From Anagrus nilaparvatae (Eukaryota; Arthropoda; Insecta; Hymenoptera; Mymaridae), in contig JAKSXM010000132.1 of NCBI GenBank assembly GCA_022575985.1, forward strand, positions 15,190,001 through 15,254,000: a DNA stretch of 64,000 nt. The letters are read 5' to 3'. The translations under genes were made by a program, and so were the position numbers. The notes under the pieces are model-generated. The model made no database searches, had not been told where the DNA came from, and saw only the letters and a program-made list of their open reading frames with translations. Positions 37,801 through 48,443 of the stretch are shown one piece after another. Position 1 is the first letter of the stretch; every line of letters begins with the position of its first letter.

Positions 37801-40800
37801 GCGTTAGCAAGGCACTTGCTAGGTCTAGGTAGAACTATGACAGAACATCGGAGTATCATAGATGTACTGATTTCCGAGCGATATCGGCACGGAATATATT
37901 GAATATTTTAAAATAAAAATATAATCTAACAAGGAATATTAACATTAATTTCTTATTATTTTTTGTAATGTACTTCCTCATATTATTTTTTTTAGCAGTA
38001 AATATTAAAAATACTAAGAAAATTGATTATATATAATTAAAAAACACATTAAACATATTTGATATGTACTAATTTTTAATTAATTAACCACCGTGTGACA
38101 TATTTTAATTAAGTTTTAATTATATATTCATTATAATATGTTAATTATATTATTATAATAATAAAATATTTTTCAATACTTTAAGTTTTACAAATATTAA
38201 ATATAAGTTTTTTTCCTATCTTTGTCTAAACTACATAATTATTATAAGCAATGTTTAATTTTTAATTTGTTGTTAATAAATAATAAATTTTTTCTGTATA
38301 AATTATATAAATTATTTGTATGTATATAAATTTACTTTTTTTTTTTTTTTTTTTTTTTATTATTAAAGCTTTCAAATTTTACATATAAAGAAAAGTTATT
38401 TAGCTGATACATTGTTATAATATAGTTTTACCATACAATATTTCATTTTACAATTTTATTACAAATTTACTTATTAAATACCATCTTCTCTTTTTTTTAT
38501 ACATTTAAATTACAGTTTTGCAAAAAATTAAATATTTTTTTTATTTGGTTCACAGAGAAATATCTTTATATCAAATGGAGGAAATTTGAGATATTTTGAC
38601 AGCTCATTGTACAATTGTTTTCTCTGGTTATTAAATAAATCATTTCCAGAGAATGTGATTAATGTCCTGTGTATCATAGCCAAAGGTGCACGCAGGACTA
38701 TCTGAAATTTTTACTTTGTAAAGTGAGGCATTTAAATTGTAATGTCCAGATCTTAATCTATTTACTGTCGTGATTAGATTTCTCGGTAATGAGCTATCAA
38801 TGAACCACGGTTTCGGAGTATCTTTATAGTATCTTTCAAAATAGACTTTTCTGTACTAATATAAACATCATTTATAGATGTGACACATTAAATATGAAAA
38901 TTTATTCGAGTATTTTGCCATCCTATTACAAAATTTGGCTCTTGATTTTACCGTTCCAGACAAAAAAAAAATTTATTTTTTTGACTGAAAAGGGTTCTGG
39001 TCCGATGTTTGCATTCAGATGCAATAATTGTGATAGGTAAAATTTTTATTTTAGATTTTTTGGCATATAAGCACGTTTTGAGACCCCAGGAAGCTAAAAA
39101 TCAGTTTTTAAAAAAAGTCTGTGTGTGTGTGTGTGTATGTATGTATGCATGTGTGTAACCAGCAATATTTCACAACCATTATGGTAGACCTAATTTTTTT
39201 TCAAACATTTTTTTATCCAAATATCTCAAATTACTTTTTTTTTTTTAATTTGGACGTAATACCTCATTTATTTCTGTGAAAGAACTTATATTTGAAATAA
39301 TGGTTTTTACTTAATTCCTCGAATCTGATAATTCATTTTTTGAAAATTTTTTTTTCTAAAATTTATTTCACAAAAAAATACAAAAAATACTAATTTTTTT
39401 TTTCTTTGGACGTAGAACCTAATTTATTTCTATGGGAGTACTAGTTTTAGGAACCTCGTTTATGGTAATTTTTTGGAGCTGATACTTAATTTTTTCAAAA
39501 TTTTTTTCTCAAAATTGAAAAAAAAAATTTATAACCGGTTTGTGTAACTACACAACCAACGAGCATGGAACATGTTCACTTATAACACTGATAATAAAGT
39601 ATCAACTGTGTTCATAATATAAATATTTATATGCAAATATTTATATTTAGATTTTTATTATAGAAATCATGCTGCTTAGACATCAAAGTGAACAAAATTA
39701 ATTAAATTTTAAAATTATTATAGTTTTTTAAATAATATTAATTTATTTTTTATTAATTTTTACAATAAATTCTTTAAAAATTCTGCACCAATGGTCCCTA
39801 GGTACTTCTGAGCCAATGCTCCCTAGGTACTTCTGCACCAAAGGTCTTTAGGGAATTCTGCACCAATAGTCCCTAGGTACTTCTGCACCAAAGTCCATTT
39901 CACCCCCCCCCCCTGCCAAGCCGGACTTTTTCAAACACCCCATCCAATGAACATGTTCCATTTTAAAACAATAAAAAAAAACTGCAATATTCTTTTTTTT
40001 TGGTGTAATACCTCATTTAATTCTTTGAAAACACTAATATCTGAAAATATGGTTTTTACTTGATATCTCAAATCGGATACTTAATTTTTTGAAAATTTTT
40101 TCCTAAAAATTTTTCGCATAGAAAAATAAAAAAAATAGCATTATTTTTTTTCTTTTTGGATGTAGTACCTAATTTTTTCCTATGAAAGTACCAATATCTG
40201 AAAATATGGTTATTACCCAATTATTACCCGATATCTCTAATCTGACACTTTATTTTTTGAACTTTTTTTCTCAAAACTTTTTGTATAAAAAAACAATATT
40301 TTTTTCCTTTTTGAAAACAGTACCTCATATTTTTCTGTGGGAGTGCTAGTTTTGGAAATATTTTTTATAGTCAATTTTTTGGATCTGAAACTTAATTTTT
40401 TGAAATTTTTTTTTCAAAATGTTTTACATAAAAAAATAAAAATAATAGCAATATTTTTTTTCTTTTGTGATGTATTACTTAATTTTTTTCTATGAAAGTA
40501 CTAATATCTAGAATTATCGTTTTTACTAACAAGAGGAGACCGGAACATTTGGGTCGCCAAATTACAATCTATTGTTATGGATGACTTTAATATGTTGAAA
40601 AAACACCCAAGATACCCTCCGTTTATTCCAACGCGCCTTCTGGGCTTAAAAATACAGGGCTCAATGTTATAAAATAGGATTTTTAGACAATTTTCAAAAT
40701 GACGCTGTAACCTCGCAAATTAACCAAAATACTTCTCGTTGGTCTCATTTTTTCCGTATAAGTACCATCTTTGAATTCCCGTCAGCCGCAATGTCCCATC

Positions 40801-43003
40801 AACTATTCTCACAGCGCTATAGTCAATAAACCAAATGCCCATTTTTGGACCAAAATGACCAATTTTTAAATTGCTGCCAAAATTGCAATTTTCAATAAAA
40901 ATAGGCCTTGTAGGTCTCAAAAGTTTTGTACAAGTTTCTTGCTTCCAAAAATTTTTTACTCGTTTTTTTTAGCTTTAGATGTTTCTGAGATATGACTCCA
41001 CAAAGTTAGTGATAAAATATGATTTTTTTTAAAAAACTTGATTGAGACTCTGTCTTTAAATTATCATATCTGCTAAATGAGTAATCAAAAAGAAACGAGT
41101 AATAAATTTTTCCATACTTAGAGCTAGTACAAAATTTTTGAGAACTACAAGACCTATTTTTATTGAAAATTGCGATTTTGGCAGCAATTTAAAAATTGGT
41201 CGTTTTTGTTCAAAAATGGGCATTTTGTTTATTGACTATAGCGCTGTGAAATAAGTGATGGAGCATTGCGGATGACGGAAGTTAAAAGATGGTACTTAGA
41301 GACCAACCGGAAGTATTTTGGTTAATTTACGAGGTTACAGCGTCATTTTGAAAATTGTCTTAAAATCCTATTTTATAATATTGAGCCCTGCATTTCTAAG
41401 CCATTGGAATAAACGGAGGGTATCTTGGGTGTTTTTTCAACATATTAAAGTCATCCATAACAATAGATTGTAATTTGGCGACCCAAATGTTCCGGTCTCC
41501 CCTTGTAAGTAAAATAGACCATTAGGAATATTTTGTTATCGTTAATGTGGAACCATTGTGTCAATTACTTGGCAGCGTTTTTTTTTTTTTTTTTAGATTA
41601 GTTTTGAAAATAAAAATAATAATGTTTTATTAAAATTAAGGAAAAACTTCATTATTTGAGCTATTTACTGTGATTAAGTATGACAGCGCGCAGAGGTTTT
41701 GCCCCCTAGTATGTAAAAAAATGATTTTTAATGGATACGCAGATCATTTTTTTACCTTCTATTAAAATAATTACATCATTTTAATTTTGTATTTTAGCTT
41801 TTGGTTGAATTCTGAATTCAACCAAAGCAGCTTTACCGGGTAGCTTAATTTAATGTAAATTTATTTCTCAGATATGACATCTGAAATGGGGAAAACTTTT
41901 AACTCATATGAATATTTGTCATTGCCTGAGGAACCGTAGTGCCAATAATTTGACAGCGTTTAATAATAGTATAATAAAATATGTAAAAATAATTTTACTA
42001 TCCTGATAAATACTTGGACAAGAATTTTTACAGTTTAATTAATGATAATATTTGAATTTAACACAGTGTTAATAAATTGGTAAAAATGTTTTATTTCTAA
42101 ATATAGCTATTATTATTTTAATTTTGTTTATGTTTACATCTAAATTTTTCCCAACAAAACCAAAAGACAAATTAAGAGCGTTAGCTTCAAAAAAAATTTT
42201 TTTTTTTAATTTTAATTCTTTTTTTTTCCTGAACTAACTTAAATTCGTTTATATTTACAGAATTAATAAATAAAAATGTTGGAGATAATTTTAGAATTTT
42301 GGGTGGTGTTGATGCTAGAATTGAAAGTTATCCATATCAAGTAAGTATATCACGAACAATAGATTATTCAGTTTTATTTTGTGGTGGAGCAATTATTTCT
42401 CCATATTTCGTATTAACTGCTGCTCATTGCCTTGATTCTAACAACCCATGGTATTATAAAGTACGAAGTGGAAGTACATTCAGAAGACGTGGAGGAAAAA
42501 TACATAACGTCACACAAATAATTAAACATAAATATTTCAAAGTTTTAGATGATAATATAAGAGCAGAAAATGATATTGGCATTGTTAGATTAACTGAACC
42601 ATTGATTTATGACTCAACTCGTCAAGCAATAGGTTTATTTCAAGTATATCAGTTAATACCAACTTCTGCAAATGGTATTGTAACTGGTTGGGGTAAAAAA
42701 ATTTCTGGTTTATTTTCCGCTAAATTACAAGCCTTGACATTACCAATGTTGGATACACATATTTGCCATAAAGCTTATTACAACTATGGAGGAATTAGAG
42801 GTGGACAAATATGTGCTGGAGATTTAAATAATCCACTCAAAAATGTATGTCATGGGGACTCTGGTGGACCATTAGTTGTAAATGGCAGATTAGCAGGTAT
42901 TACATCATGGGTTGGTGAACCTTGTGGTTCAAGAAATACACCAGCTGTTTTTACTGACGTTGCTAAATATCGACCATGGATTAAATATTATACCAATATT
43001 TGA
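34845..43003 (+). CDS. Secreted chymotrypsin/elastase-like serine protease SP2, two exons with 7.4-kb intron
   Basis: Exons are 34845-34896 and 42261-43003, joined in phase 1 across a 7364-bp GT-AG intron, giving 264 residues. Exon 1 encodes a Phe-rich signal peptide ending Thr-Val-Asn-Gly. Exon 2 begins in the propeptide, then Arg29 is followed by Ile-Leu-Gly-Gly. The triad is His73 (LTAAHC), Asp122 (ENDIGI) and Ser218 (GDSGGP). As in SP1 the pocket has Asn at the 189 equivalent and Val at 216, so trypsin activity is not expected. The exon 1 link is inferred: same architecture and phase as SP1, and no other signal exon was found between 41590 and 42260. The intron holds repeat families A and B, a MITE, Penelope and non-LTR fragments and a 978-bp palindrome. 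The domain exon itself is certain. Confidence 0.82.
34897..36286. other. First part of SP2 intron, no element recognised
   Basis: AT-rich sequence with a poly-C run at about 35857-35870. The open frame at 35852-36046 starts in this run and is not supported. Confidence 0.5.
36287..36636. mobile_element. MITE with TCRAGGGGCTA ends and 6-bp duplication
   Basis: Left end TCGAGGGGCTATCGT and right end (inverted) TCAAGGGGCTAACGT are flanked by TAAAAA on both sides (36281-36286, 36637-36642). Both arms continue with 'ggaaatcac'. The interior is made of 'gtgattttt' repeats on one side and 'aaaaatcac' on the other, so the whole folds back. Confidence 0.82.
36820..37380 (+). repeat. Repeat family A, truncated copy
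   Basis: Starts with 'tgccaactagctggcactatggttcctc' as in the 18.3-kb copy, then 'tggttacaatattttcag', 'ctaaaactagtac' and 'tcatggaaataaattagg' blocks. It stops abruptly at 'attaggtc' where a Penelope fragment begins. Confidence 0.75.
37381..37665 (+). pseudogene. Penelope-like RT fragment (3' part of RT)
   Basis: In frame, 'DIFNSINPNLRFTKEIENPQ' followed by NGINYLDITIFRNNNGIIINWY is the characteristic segment after the catalytic boxes of Penelope RT ('...FLDVTI.R...'). The SNHP-like segment that normally follows is mutated, and 'KIAMVYNLVDNATLFLRDF' continues after a frame change. Both ends are truncated. It may belong to the same family as the 24.4-kb GIY-YIG fragment. Confidence 0.8.
37666..38337. 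other. SP2 intron segment with a GC-balanced patch
   Basis: Positions 37740-37900 are notably richer in G+C than surroundings and read openly on the plus strand, but match no family I recognise. The rest is AT-rich. Confidence 0.4.
38338..38856 (-). mobile_element. 5'-truncated copy of the RNase H-bearing non-LTR element
   Basis: A T run at 38338-38360 (poly(A) tail on the minus strand) is followed by 'attattaaagctttcaa', 'gataagctgatacattg'-type and 'cttctcttttttt' sequence matching 57057-57560 closely, including the zinc-finger-coding C-terminus. Similarity ends near 'aaaatagacttttc' at about 38850. This is the usual 5' truncation of a target-primed insertion. It lies antisense in the SP2 intron. 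Confidence 0.9.
39530..39970 (+). repeat. Repeat family B, short copy
   Basis: Begins 'aaccggtttgtgtaactac', with 'ggaacatgttca' just inside, and ends 'tccaatgaacatgttcca'. The middle carries about four to five copies of the 25-bp minisatellite (39785-39893). It lies inside family A sequence. Confidence 0.8.
40529..41506. repeat. 978-bp giant palindrome in the SP2 intron
   Basis: Left end ACAAGAGGAGACCGGAACAT is mirrored by the right end ATGTTCCGGTCTCCCCTTGT, and arms match inward ('gggtcgccaaattacaatct', 'ccaagataccctccgtttatt', 'aaatgcccatttttg') to an axis at about 41017. Arms differ by scattered changes. It splits family A sequence, so it arrived later. The mirrored short open frames are not supported as genes. 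Confidence 0.87.
41591..42250. other. Last part of the SP2 intron
   Basis: Contains a perfect-stem hairpin 'ttggttgaattc-tgaattcaacca' at about 41800-41825, related to 61985-62055, and a fragment of the family A end ('gaggaaccgtagtgccaata') at 41926-41965. No alternative first exon for SP2 was found here. Confidence 0.5.
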
Positions 43004-43070
43004 ATATTTTAATATATGTTTAATAATGTTTATTAAACTTAAATAATTCTAAATTAACAATGTCATTGAA

Positions 43071-43076
43071 AATAAA
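43071..43076 (+). terminator. Likely poly(A) signal of SP2
   Basis: AATAAA (overlapping a second AATAAA) about 68 bases after the SP2 stop codon, a normal distance for a short 3' UTR. Confidence 0.55.
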
Positions 43077-43080
43077 TAAA

Positions 43081-45360
43081 AAATTATTTAGCTTACAATA
43101 AAAGACATAAATCAAATGAAAAAAGAAAAAATTATTTATTTTACAATTAATGATATTTTTATTTCTACCTTATTAATACATTTAAATCATAAGCGTATTA
43201 TTCTAAATTAAATGAAATATATATATTTAAAATTTTATTTTTATAAATAATAATAATAATAGTTTATTTCCAGAAAAATAATCATTAACTTTGTTTTTAT
43301 TACATATTCATTGAGTAATAATTAAATTATAAATTGCAAAAACTGTAAATCATATTTTTTCCTGTTCCATTTAACTTGGATTAAGTTTTTTAAACGGACG
43401 TCATAATTTAGAAGGACTCAAATCAAGCGTAAAGTTTAAAATAAAATAAGAGGAATTTCGTTATTCATGTTGAAAGTGGATTCCCAAATGTCAATAATGA
43501 TATTATAATTCAAAAACTTAATCTTTCTGGTTGCCTTTTAAAAGTAATTTAGTTTTTCTAAATTCTTAATTTATTTAAAAAATATTTATTTAGCTGCTTC
43601 AGTTAATTTACCTTGCAAAAAATATAAAGATGTTTTACACCGTCAATTTTTCTGCAATGTCTCTTAAATTAATTTTTTGAAAATTTTTTTTCTCAAATTT
43701 TTTGCCATCAAAAGAAAGAAAAGACAACAATTTTGTTATTTTCCAATCTCTAATTCTACTTTTTGAAGTAAAATTTACCCCTTCCATTATATTTTAGATT
43801 CTAAACAAATTTTTGTATACATTCAGATTGTATTCAATCGCACGTACATATTTTTATATTCAATAATAAAATTAATGTTTATATATGAAACTCATTTTGT
43901 AAATTTAAAGATTTGTAATTTCACGACCAAAATATAAAACACGAGACTTCCAATTTTCTATTACCATTTACATATTTCGTCTATAGAAATGATCGTCAAA
44001 AAATTGTAAAAATGGTCCTCACACTATGAAAGAGAAAATGTTAGACGCTTTAGATATAACTGATTTGTTTGGATGCTAAAAAAATAAGAAATCTCACTCA
44101 AGTAGATGCAATAATATCAGATAAATTTCTAGATAAGAATTGTATCCAGAATTATATCAATCAGATAAATAACATATGATTCATGGACCATGTAATGAAT
44201 AAAACAGAAATTTACCGTGCATGGATAATAATGAATGTATAAAAAGTTTTCCTAAAGATTTTTCTGAATAAACAAATTATAACGATTATAATGGTTATTC
44301 TGAGTTTCAATAAACAAATTCCTTTAAAATTCTACCGGTGAAATTCCTAGAGTAGCTGACAAATGATATATGAGCGTATACCAGAACGACAAGGGCGTAT
44401 AGATTTTTAAGTAAAGAAAGTAAGAACGGTTAGGCATAGAGGAATTAACGAAAAACAGATAGGTGCGTGCATAAAAACTGGTAGATTTAAATGCCCTGTA
44501 AAGAAAAAATTTAAACACATTTTATTTTAACAGGGGCCCAATACATAAAAGAACCTGTCTAGAAAGTAAATATTAATCCGAACCTGAACGGAGCGTTCTC
44601 GTTCTCTTCTACTTCTCATTCGTAAAAATCTATACGCCCTTGTCGTTCTGGTACGCTCATATAGTCCCATATAATCCGTAATTATTAATAAAATTTTCAG
44701 TTCACAAAAATTTTGAAATTTTCTATACTATCGAATCTAATGATTATTCATTTAAATAAATTTTGACAGATGGTAGATTTGGTAGATTTGGTAGATTTCG
44801 CATAAAATAATATTTTTCCGTTTGAAATTATTCAGAAAAAAAATTTGTTAACAATTATGACATTCAAACGCTTATTAATAGAAATATTATTTTTCTACTC
44901 CGCATAAAATTATTTTGGAAAAAAAATTATTAACAATTAAGAAATTCAAATTTTAATCAATAGAAACCCTAATTGTTTGTATGCAATTGATAATATTGAA
45001 ATTTAGCGAAATATAACCAATAAAAATTAATTGTTTAATAAAAATTTTCTTGTAATAGTGATTTTATTTGTTGCAATGATAGCATTAAAATATTAATCTT
45101 AATATTATCAAAATAGGCTTTAATAGAAAATTTGCTCCAAAAATGCTCTTTTACAGCTCTCACCGCTGAGGACAATGAAATATTTATCTAATGTAATATT
45201 TACTTTTCTTTGTACATTTAAATCTCAAAACTAGGCAAATTCGATTTCTGAGAGTTTCCTCTAACAAACTGTATATATATGGCTTTTGGGAAAAAGACCT
45301 TTACCCATTACCGCCCAGGCAGCCAAAACGTGCCACTTGATTAATACCAGAATTCACAAA
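43081..45360. other. Intergenic DNA between SP2 and SP3
   Basis: AT-rich, with one MITE (44368-44662). No coding signal was recognised; the open frame at 44324-44518 lies in the MITE. Confidence 0.5.
44368..44662. mobile_element. MITE/foldback with ATATGAGCG ends
   Basis: Left arm ATATGAGCGTATACCAGAAC and following 'gacaagggcgtatagattttta' are mirrored at the right end 'taaaaatctatacgcccttgtc' ... 'ggtacgctcatat'. No target duplication could be fixed. Confidence 0.8.
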
Positions 45361-45366
45361 AAAAAA

Positions 45367-46245
45367 AATTTATAACCGGTTTGTGTAACTACACAACCAA
45401 CGAGCATGGAACATATTCATTTATAACATTGATAATAAAGTATCTATTGTGTTCATAATATAAATATTTATATGCAAATATTTATATTTAGATTTTTATT
45501 ATAGAAATCATGGTGCTTAGACATCAAAGTAAACCAAATTAATTAAATTTTCAAATTATTATAGTTTTTTAAATAATATGAATTTATTTTTTATTAATTT
45601 TTACAATGAATTCTTTAAAATTCTGCACCAATGGTCCCTAGGTACTTCTGCACCAATACTCCCTAGGTACTTCTGCACCAATGCTCCCTAAATAATTCTG
45701 CACCAAAGGTTCATAGGTACTTATGCACCAAAGGTCTTTAGGGACTTCTGCACCATAGGTCCCTAGGTACTTCTGCACCAATGCTCCCTAGGTACTTCTG
45801 CACCAAAGGTCTTTAGGTACTTCTGCACTAAAGGTTCCTAGGTACTTCTGCACCAAAGGTCTTTAGGGACTTCTGCACTAAAGGTTCCTAGGTACTTCTG
45901 CACCTAAGGTCTTTAGGGACTTCTGCACCAATAGTCCCTAGGTACTTCTGCACCAAAGGTCTTTAGGGACTTCTGCACTAAAGGTTCCTAGGTACTTCTG
46001 CACCTAAGATCTTTAGGGACTTCTGCACCAATAGTCCCTAGGTACTTCTGCACCAAAGGTCCCTAGGTACTTCTGCACCATAGGTCCCTAGGTACTTCGG
46101 CACCAAAAGTCCCTGAATCGAGAATATTCTAAGTCCATTTCACCCCCCCCCCCCCTAAAAACGTCAAATTTTGGCCCCCCCCCCCTGCCGAGCCGGACTT
46201 TTTCAAATACCCCATCCAATGAACATGTTCCATGTTAAAATCGAG
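45367..46245 (+). repeat. Repeat family B, longest copy
   Basis: Starts 'ataaccggtttgtgtaac', followed by 'gagcatggaacatattca' and ends 'atccaatgaacatgttccatgttaa'. The centre is an expanded minisatellite (listed separately), then two poly-C tracts. The inner inverted pair GGAACATGTTCA / TGAACATGTTCC near the ends is shared by the complete copies. Its right end abuts a MITE remnant. Confidence 0.8.
45621..46110 (+). repeat. 25-bp minisatellite array
   Basis: About twenty tandem units of the type GGTACTTCTGCACCAAAGG + tccta, with alternating variants 'ggtccctaggtac' and 'ggtctttagggac'. The variants form a higher-order pattern, suggesting recent expansion. Confidence 0.93.
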
Positions 46246-48441
46246 AATACTCGAACTTTTTGTTAATATACTAAATTTAGTAAATGGGTCAATATTCCTC
46301 AAGTGTATGTAAACCTAATTCTTGGGTCTTCAAATCGGTCCCAAAATATTTTTCCCTCAAAGTACTATCGAAAATAAGTTACCTCCCAAATTTTTAGCCT
46401 CCTAGGTCTTCTCCTTGATTTTTTACAGCCAAATTACTTTTTTTTGTGCTTTTTATTTTTTTAAATTTTAAGAGCGCAAAAATTACTAAAAATTGTCTCA
46501 GACTCTTATTTTATTGGAAAAAAAGTTTTCTTCTTAGACACGGATAGGAAATTTCCCTGGCTATCCGATTCCGTGGTTTAAAATTTTTTTCGAGCTGCGC
46601 ATGCGCGAGAAATCGAGTAAATACGTTACAACTTCTAGCACACTCAAAAAAATTGGGCAATTCTGCTTTCTCCCAGGCAATTCTGCTTTCCCCCTTCTCC
46701 TTGATATTTTTGTCTTGTAGTCCCGGAGAGTCAGACTTCTCCGCCGGGCAAAGGTGACTCGTAGCGAAGACATATGCTAACTCGGTAGAGGGGACAGCCG
46801 TGCCGATCGAGTAGGCAGTTACCGCGTTTGAACAAGACAGCTGATACATGGTTTTGGGCAAAGCAGAATCCTTCTTTTTTTTTCTGTGCATTCATAACTC
46901 CCCAGCAGACAAACCAATTTTACTTTTGAAATACCCAAAATTTTTGTCTTCATGTACTCTTTTTATGGTAAAATTTTTTTTTTGCCTTTTGGCTCCCTTA
47001 AAAATCTAGAGCAAAAAAACTGATTCCAAAATTTTCATTTTTTTTAAATTTCAAATTTCCCGCCAAGTCTGACCAAAAATTTGGATTCCGCGGGAAATTT
47101 TACATAAGGATACCAATTTTCGTGTATTTTCAAAATTTCGTATCAATTTTACGAATAAATTTTTACCCAAAATACTTAAAATTTCAAAAAAAATTCATTT
47201 ATCAAAAAAAGGTTGTTTTATTGATTTTTTCACACTTTTAATCATTTAAAATTTAACTTAAGCAAGAAATATAACCTTTTTTGATACAATATCAGTCAAT
47301 TAATCTTAAATTTCAAAATTTTAATCATATTAAAAGTTTTTTTTTCATTTTAATGAATTTTAAATGATTAGAAGCGTGAAAAAATCAATAAAACATCGTT
47401 TTTTGATAAATGCATATTTTTTGAAATTTTAAGTATTTTGGTTAAAAATTTAAAAATTCGTAAAATTGATATGAAATTTTGAAAATACACGAAAATTGGT
47501 ATCCTTATGTAAAATTACCCGCGGAATTTTTGGTCAGATTTTTGATTGGTCACGTGACTTGGCGGGAAATTTGAAATTTAAAAAAAATGAAAATTTTGGA
47601 ATCAGTTTTTTTGCTCTAGATTTTTAAGGGAGCCAAAAGGCAAAAAAAAAATTTTACCATAAAAAGAATACATGAAGACAAAAATTTTGGGTATTTCAAA
47701 AGTAAAATTGGTTTGTCTGCTGGGGAGTTATGAATGCACAGAAAAAAAAAGAAGGATTCTGCTTTGCCCAAAACCATGTATCAGCTGTCTTGTTCAAACG
47801 CGGTAACTGCCTACTCGATCGGCACGGCTGTCCCCTCTACCGAGTTAGCATATGTCTTCGCTACGAGTCACCTTTGCCCGGCGGAGAAGTCTGACTCTCC
47901 GGGACTACAAGACAAAAATATCAAGGAGAAGGGGGAAAGCAGAATTGCCTGGGAGAAAGCAGAATTGCCCAATTTTTTTGAGTGTGCTAGAAGTTGTAAC
48001 GTATTTACTCGATTTCTCGCGCATGCGCAGCTCGAAAAAAATTTTAAACCACGGAATCGGATAGCCAGGGAAATTTCCTATCCGTGTCTAAGAAGAAAAA
48101 TTTTTTTCCAATAAAATAAGAGTCTGAGACAATTTTTAGTAATTTTTGCGCTCTTAAAATTTAAAAAAATAAAAAGCACAAAAAAAAGTAATTTGGCTGT
48201 AAAAAATCAAGGAGAAGACCTAGGAGGCTAAAAATTTGGGAGGTAACTTATTTTCGATAGTACTTTGAGGGAAAAATATTTTGGGACCGATTTGAAGACC
48301 CAAGAATTAGGTTTACATACACTTGAGGAATATCGACCCAAATATTTTTTTCGAATATTTACAAATTTTTTCGAAAATCTACTAATTTTTCGAAAATGTT
48401 CTAATTTTTTTGTTAATATAAGAAAGTTACTTTTTACAGTG
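46246..48441. mobile_element. TA-type MITE interrupted by the 2-kb palindrome
   Basis: 46249-46285 plus 48340-48441 read together match the minus strand of the MITE at 53408-53811 ('aatcgagaatactcga', 'ttgttaatatactaaattta', then 'cgaatatttacaaattttt' and the end 'aaagttactttttacagtg' followed by TA). Its other end is missing where family B abuts. Confidence 0.8.
46286..48339. repeat. 2.05-kb near-perfect palindrome (candidate foldback transposon)
   Basis: Begins GGGTCAATATTCCTCAAGTG and ends with the mirrored CACTTGAGGAATATCGACCC; the axis is at 47312. AAAT flanks both sides (46282-46285, 48340-48343), and removing the block restores a MITE known from 53408-53811. Each arm contains a GC-richer stretch of about 380 bp with an open frame of 126 codons (46511-46891 minus; 47734-48114 plus). 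The two frames differ by one residue, so the arms are young or kept alike by gene conversion. The frame resembles no protein I know and overlaps a second open frame, so coding is unproven. Confidence 0.92.
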
Positions 48442-48443
48442 TA

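Larger units (their letters stand above)
38990..41590 (-). repeat. Repeat family A, inverted copy with two later insertions
   Basis: Read on the minus strand it has the same order as the 18.3-kb copy: the AACGCTGCCAAGT end near 41575, the repeated 'ctagttttag' blocks, a (CA)n tract (GT on plus, 39119-39156) and the terminal 'gacccc...acgtgc' block near 39070-39100. A family B element (39530-39970) and a palindrome (40529-41506) interrupt it. Confidence 0.75.

Noticed and set aside
42299..43003. Starting SP2 at its first in-frame start-like codon near the Leu-Gly-Gly of the cleavage site
   Set aside because: That would remove the signal peptide and propeptide; the acceptor at 42260 and phase-1 exon 1 give a better model.
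45621..46110. CRISPR-like array
   Set aside because: Units are contiguous 25-bp tandem repeats with no unique spacers, in a eukaryotic genome, inside a mobile repeat.
46511..46891. 126-residue open frames in both arms of the 2-kb palindrome as a duplicated gene
   Set aside because: They are mirror copies by construction, overlap a second open frame, show no family motif, and the open state follows from the GC-richer arm. Kept as a finding about the repeat, not as genes.
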